Assembly: GCA_002371335.1 (NCBI GenBank) | Contig: DFHP01000116.1 | Span: forward strand, 1-9,170 | Reading direction: 5' to 3' | DNA: 9,170 nt | DNA from: Eubacterium sp. UBA3720 | Lineage (GTDB): Bacteria; Bacillota; Clostridia; Lachnospirales; Lachnospiraceae | In this document: positions 6,222-9,170 of the stretch, piece after piece | How the letters are laid out: each line of letters opens with the position of its first letter | Position numbering within the stretch: the stretch's first letter is position 1 | The notes under the pieces: generated by a model | Database searches by the model: none | What the model was told of the DNA's origin: nothing | Seen by the model: only the letters and a program-made list of their open reading frames with translations | Translations under genes and position numbers: made by a program

Positions 6222-6779
6222 TCAAACAACCTTTTTTCCATTTATTTTTTTATCCGAAAGCTTTTCTCTTTTCCTGATCTCTCTGTGAATGGCGTATAAA
6301 GTGACCGCTACAGTAACGCCATCCACCGCCAGCGATACAAAATCATAAATAAATACTTCGTAAATACACCATAACGACAGATCAATCGCTATATTCAGCT
6401 TGATAGACAGATCATCCTTCAGATAGTAACAGCCGGTAGTATAAAGCATCGTTGTTCCCACGGGAAGCAATCCGATGACGCCCCTGTTGTTCGACCATAC
6501 CCCCAGGATTACCAGCGATATCATAAAACCGATAAAAATCTTTTTTCGGAACAGGTCTCTTGCCGTAAGCTCATTTCGCAGAGCATTCAGAAGAAACGTC
6601 ACCACGCCGCTGGCAGAGCCGAAAAACACGGACGCCAGAGCCATAGTCAGACACTGAAATGTCTGAAAACCATAGATCCTTCTGCGGCCGCTGCTCAGTG
6701 AACTCGCAATGGTAAAGACCGCAGCGAGAAGAGATATAAGATTGCCGATGATAATATATTTCATTATTTCCTGATCCAT
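6222..6779 (-). CDS. YgjV-family inner membrane protein
   Basis: This 185-residue polytopic membrane protein fits the YgjV family, whose function is not established. Family features are a polar LNALRNE stretch (residues 64-70) between helices and the LLPVGTT motif (104-110) near the fourth helix, both in the expected order. I count five to six hydrophobic segments and a basic C-terminus (HREIRKREK onward). The ATG at 6779 has only a weak site (GTGGA) right before it; ATG 6764 (residue 6) has AGGA four bases upstream and is a reasonable alternative. The stop precedes the MATE ATG by two bases, so the pair is an operon. Two alternative hairpins and a likely promoter lie upstream. Confidence 0.8.
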   Translation of the reverse strand: MDQEIMKYIIIGNLISLLAAVFTIASSLSSGRRRIYGFQTFQCLTMALASVFFGSASGVVTFLLNALRNELTARDLFRKKIFIGFMISLVILGVWSNNRGVIGLLPVGTTMLYTTGCYYLKDDLSIKLNIAIDLSLWCIYEVFIYDFVSLAVDGVTVAVTLYAIHREIRKREKLSDKKINGKKVV

Positions 6780-6801
6780 TCCACTTCATTTCTCGAGAAA
6801 C

Positions 6802-6824
6802 GTCCGTTCCCGGACACCCTGTCC
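6802..6824 (-). promoter_or_regulatory. Mutually exclusive hairpins in the ygjV leader
   Basis: GTCCG (6802-6806) pairs with CGGAC (6811-6815) around TTCC, while GGAC (6812-6815) can instead pair with GTCC (6821-6824). The two stems share one strand, so they cannot form together. A 12-base perfect palindrome, TTTCTCGAGAAA, follows at 6789-6800, close to the start codon. This might control access to a weak ribosome binding site. Confidence 0.4.
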
Positions 6825-6842
6825 CTAAAATCATCTCCTCTC

Positions 6843-6895
6843 TCTGCAGCATGATAATATGCATTTCATAAAAATTATGTTCACTTTGCTGCAGA
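6843..6895 (-). promoter_or_regulatory. Candidate ygjV promoter bracketed by a 9-bp inverted repeat
   Basis: On the minus strand TGAACA (6878-6883) and TATTAT (6854-6859) are 18 bases apart and could be the -35 and -10 boxes. The pair sits between TCTGCAGCA (6843-6851) and its perfect complement TGCTGCAGA (6887-6895), whose centres are 44 bases apart, about four helical turns. The half-sites could be operators. The inner ATAAT/ATTAT (6854-6858 with 6874-6878) continues the symmetry. Confidence 0.45.
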
Positions 6896-6934
6896 AAATA
6901 ATAAGGAATGACTTTAAAGCCAACGCTCTCTTAT

Positions 6935-7915
6935 TCAGACGTATTTAAGAACGCCCTCGCCCTCAAACGATGGTATAAAGCTTTCCTCTGCCGTGCCGCC
7001 TTCCTGTATGAAAGCCTGCTCAACGCCTGCATCGATCACATAATTCAGCCATCGTTCATATTCCCGTTCAGTCACCCTTCTGGCTATCTCGGGATATTTC
7101 TCCTGAAGTGAACTCACGGGCGTAAACTGATTCATAAGGCTGAAAAAAACGTGGCTGCCGAATTTCTCATATACTCTTCTGACCGTCTCGCAGGCCTGCT
7201 TTACACGGCCCGGAAGCAAAAGATGTCTGACGATCACTCCCCGGGTCATCAGCAGTTCATCTTCATCTTTGGCATTTCTGTTTCCCGAAAATTCAGGCGC
7301 CGGACACTGTCTGACCATTTCTCCGAGCGCCTCCATTGCTTTCTCCGGATAGTCAGGTGCATTTGAGTAACGCCGGGCACCTTCGCTGTCAGGATATTTG
7401 AAATCGGTCAGATATATATCTATAGATCCATCCAGCATACGAAGGGTATCCACCGACTCATATCCGCTGCAATTATAGACCACGGGAACAGAAAGCCCCA
7501 TTTCTCTTGCCCTGCAGATGGCAGATACGATTTGGGGCGTATAATGAGTGGGCGTGACCAGATTAATATTTACCGCTTTTTTCGCCTGAAGCTCAAGAAA
7601 TATCTCAGAAAGTCTGTCCTGTGAGATCACCCAGCCCTTTCCGGACGCTATCTCCCGGTTCTGGCAGTAAACACAGTGAAGCGGACATCCTGAAAAAAAC
7701 ACAGCCCCGGAGCCTGTTCTTCCGGAAATGCACGGTTCTTCCCACATATGCAGCGCCGCCCTGGCGATCCGTATCTCTCCGTCCGCCAGGCAGACCCCTT
7801 TTTCTCCCGCCATGCGGCAGGCCCCGCAGGACCTTGGGCATAATCTGCATCCCTGATCCTTGTCAATTTTATATGATTCATTATTGTTTGCAGTCTCATC
7901 CGTTCTGAAAGACAT
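6935..7915 (-). CDS. PflX/PflA-like radical SAM protein
   Basis: This 326-residue cytosolic protein belongs to the radical SAM superfamily, in the branch resembling pyruvate-formate-lyase activating enzymes (COG1313, PflX). C77-x3-C81-x2-C84 (FSGCPLHCVYC) is the [4Fe-4S]/SAM motif. A Cys-rich N-terminal module (C23, C26, C30, C33, C42) precedes it, as is usual for PflX, and probably binds metal or a second cluster. Downstream are NINLVTPTHYTPQI (116-129), VVYNCSGYES (145-154), and a C-terminal NQFTPV segment (262-267), all in family order. GGAG lies 10 bases before the start. It follows the FAH-family gene by 20 bases in the same operon. Its target glycyl-radical partner, if any, is not in the window. 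Confidence 0.88.
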   Translation of the reverse strand: MSFRTDETANNNESYKIDKDQGCRLCPRSCGACRMAGEKGVCLADGEIRIARAALHMWEEPCISGRTGSGAVFFSGCPLHCVYCQNREIASGKGWVISQDRLSEIFLELQAKKAVNINLVTPTHYTPQIVSAICRAREMGLSVPVVYNCSGYESVDTLRMLDGSIDIYLTDFKYPDSEGARRYSNAPDYPEKAMEALGEMVRQCPAPEFSGNRNAKDEDELLMTRGVIVRHLLLPGRVKQACETVRRVYEKFGSHVFFSLMNQFTPVSSLQEKYPEIARRVTEREYERWLNYVIDAGVEQAFIQEGGTAEESFIPSFEGEGVLKYV

Positions 7916-7935
7916 TATTACACTTCTCCGGCTGT

Positions 7936-8826
7936 TTATTCTCCGATCTTAGTCCTCAGCTGACCGATCTTTTCGATCTCACAAACCACTTCATCTCCCG
8001 TTTTCAGGAAGCACGGAGGCTTCATTCCCATGCCGACGCCCGCAGGAGTTCCTGTGGCGATGATTGTACCCGCCTGAAGCGTCATACCCGCCGAAAGCTC
8101 AGCTATTGCGCCCTCAACTGTCTGTATCATATATCTGGTATTGCTGTTCTGGCGAATCTCTCCGTTCACATAGCTTCTGATGTTCAGATCATGCACGTCG
8201 CCGATCTCATCCGGCGTCACGATACACGGACCCATTGGAGTAAAACCATCAAGGCTCTTTCCAAGATACCATTGTTTATGGCGTGTCTGGAGATTTCTGG
8301 CGCTGATATCGTTGATCACTGTATATCCGAAGACTGCTTTCAAAGCATCATTTTCCGATATCCCTTTTACATCCCTACCCAGAACAACGCCCAGCTCGGA
8401 CTCATAGTCCAGACTGTCCACAAGACCCTTATATGAAGGGAGTACATCTCCCGGAGCTCCTGCAAGGCTTACCCTCTTTGAAAAATAAATCGTGAAGGGC
8501 CGTTCGCCGCCAAAGGCTTCATCCGAAAATCTCCCCGCCTCAACGGCATGCTCATCATAATTGATCCCGAGGCAGATCACATCCTGACGCGGCCTGGGGA
8601 TCGGAGCGCAGAGCTTCAGATCCGCTATAAGGAGAGCCTTGTTCTGATCAGCCTTATCTATCCTTTCTGCCAGATTGTCTGTAAGACTGCCGTCTGCATT
8701 GATTATAAGCTCATTCATATCCTTATGCTCAAGCCCCAGATCGGAGGCCCGGTAGCCCTTTCTGCCTCCATCTGCAGATATGATAATGTTTTCTTTGTTC
8801 CGGATCATTGCTGTATAAAATCTCAT
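7936..8826 (-). CDS. Fumarylacetoacetate hydrolase (FAH)-family protein
   Basis: The 296-residue protein belongs to the FAH superfamily: metal-dependent enzymes that cleave, decarboxylate or isomerise beta-dicarbonyl compounds in aromatic and amino-acid catabolism. The metal-site residues are visible as E142 and E144 (DYESELGVVLG, 140-150) and D173 (INDISARN, 171-178). The family also shows GKSLDGFTPMGP (189-200) with K190, and ATGTPAGVG (257-265). CLGINYDEHAVE (85-96) forms the usual start of the catalytic domain after an 80-residue N-terminal domain. Family length is 280-300. AAAGGAG lies 8 bases before the ATG. It is first in an operon with the radical SAM gene. The specific substrate is unknown; the upstream leader is highly structured. 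Confidence 0.9.
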   Translation of the reverse strand: MRFYTAMIRNKENIIISADGGRKGYRASDLGLEHKDMNELIINADGSLTDNLAERIDKADQNKALLIADLKLCAPIPRPRQDVICLGINYDEHAVEAGRFSDEAFGGERPFTIYFSKRVSLAGAPGDVLPSYKGLVDSLDYESELGVVLGRDVKGISENDALKAVFGYTVINDISARNLQTRHKQWYLGKSLDGFTPMGPCIVTPDEIGDVHDLNIRSYVNGEIRQNSNTRYMIQTVEGAIAELSAGMTLQAGTIIATGTPAGVGMGMKPPCFLKTGDEVVCEIEKIGQLRTKIGE

Positions 8827-8860
8827 GTATGTTTCTCCTTTCCGCAGCTTAGAATCAACT

Positions 8861-8896
8861 GGTAATTGCGGGACTCTGCAGCTTTTCGCAATTACC
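8861..8896 (-). promoter_or_regulatory. 10-bp perfect inverted repeat in the FAH leader
   Basis: GGTAATTGCG (8861-8870) and CGCAATTACC (8887-8896) are exact complements separated by 16 bases. The repeat lies 35 to 70 bases before the FAH start codon, between the terminator and the ribosome binding site. It may be a regulator's operator or an RNA hairpin in the leader. No good -35/-10 pair was found with it. Confidence 0.55.
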
Positions 8897-8901
8897 CGGC
8901 T

Positions 8902-8943
8902 AAAAAACAGCCATCAGAAGCACTTCGATTCCGATGGCTGTTT
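8902..8943 (-). terminator. Intrinsic terminator acting on leftward transcripts
   Basis: AAACAGCCATC (8905-8915) pairs perfectly with GATGGCTGTTT (8933-8943) over 11 bp around a 17-base loop. Read on the minus strand, it is followed by six T's (8902-8907 as A's on the plus strand). On the plus strand the trailing T tract is short, so the leftward direction is favoured. It would stop transcripts arriving from the right end of the window, before the FAH gene. Confidence 0.75.
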
Positions 8944-8979
8944 ACTTCAGCTATTCCTTCCGGTGTTATCAGGTATTAA

Positions 8980-9020
8980 TTAAAACTTCCCGCTTCATGT
9001 TGTAGAGTCAGTTGTGATCA
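8980..9020. repeat. Repeat copy related to 1823-1896
   Basis: The 14-mer TTAAAACTTCCCGC (8980-8993) recurs exactly, inverted, at 1883-1896, and the 35 bases from 8986 match 1830-1864 at 28 positions. It overlaps the left arm of the larger inverted repeat 9009-9160. Confidence 0.6.
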
Positions 9021-9160
9021 TGAAAAATAACATCGGAAAGGTTTTGGCTTGCGGCCGGCACTTTGAATTTTCAAGTTTAAGCGCTGAAAATTCATTAGTA
9101 CCGCTGCCTTCAAGACAGAAGCGGGAGCGTCCTTGAGATGTTATTTTCATGATCAAACTG
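9009..9160. other. Foldable ~150-base element closed by long inverted repeat (ncRNA or palindromic repeat)
   Basis: Bases 9009-9034 and 9137-9160 are complementary with only two single-base bulges; the core is TGATCATGAAAAATAACATC. Inside are a perfect 10-bp hairpin, TGAATTTTCA (9064-9073) with TGAAAATTCA (9085-9094), a GCCGGC palindrome near 9055, and a weaker CCGCT/AGCGG-type stem at about 9101-9124. The loop AGTTTAAGC (9074-9082) recurs inverted at 1133-1141. There is no open reading frame of note. It could be a structured RNA read leftward into the terminator at 8902-8943, or a miniature palindromic repeat. The region 8827-9170 holds no gene. Confidence 0.5.
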
Positions 9161-9170
9161 TTTCAGAAAT

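Noticed and set aside
6571..6864. Leftward 97-codon frame with a GAGAGGAG-type site near its ATG
   Set aside because: It overlaps the YgjV gene in another frame, resembles no protein family and its composition is that of a shadow.
1..9170. CRISPR array, tRNA, rRNA or transposase
   Set aside because: No regularly spaced direct repeats, no cloverleaf sequence and no transposase-like protein seen; the repeats found are inverted and non-periodic.

Overview
The window looks like a chromosomal segment of an anaerobic low-to-mid GC Firmicute, most likely a Clostridia/Lachnospiraceae-type gut bacterium. This rests on purine-rich AGGAG-type ribosome binding sites, short operons on both strands, two DinF/NorM-like MATE transporters, a QueT-family vitamin transporter and a PflX-like radical SAM protein. 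No rRNA, tRNA or other taxonomic marker is present, so the assignment is an inference.

Left part (1-1963, leftward genes): a small zinc-ribbon protein precedes a flavodoxin-fold NAD(P)H oxidoreductase in one probable operon. A leftward queT-type transporter stands alone, bracketed by imperfect inverted repeats and hairpin-rich intergenic DNA. The short stretch left of position 123 holds no gene. On the minus strand a purine-rich stretch at about 3-14 may be the ribosome binding site of a gene outside the window.

Middle (1964-4837, rightward genes): two proteins I do not recognise (a two-helix membrane protein and a 139-residue soluble protein), then a strong intrinsic terminator only 24 bases before the start codon of a MATE efflux transporter. 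This transporter is translationally coupled through an ATGA overlap to a 113-residue Lys-rich two-helix membrane protein. Facing it across 8 bases is a second MATE transporter, cotranscribed with a YgjV-family membrane protein (4846-6779, leftward).

Right part (6935-9170): a leftward operon of a fumarylacetoacetate-hydrolase-family enzyme and a PflX/PflA-like radical SAM protein. Its upstream DNA is unusually structured: a 10-bp perfect inverted repeat, a minus-strand intrinsic terminator, and a roughly 150-base foldable element closed by a near-perfect 24-26 base inverted repeat. The flank of that element shares a 35-base motif (28/35 identical) with the DNA upstream of queT, so a dispersed repeat family is present twice in the window.

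The protein-coding genes are mostly ordinary housekeeping or transport families. The less explained content is in the intergenic structures and in the four small proteins without a clear function. I saw no mobile-element transposase, CRISPR array, tRNA or defence system.
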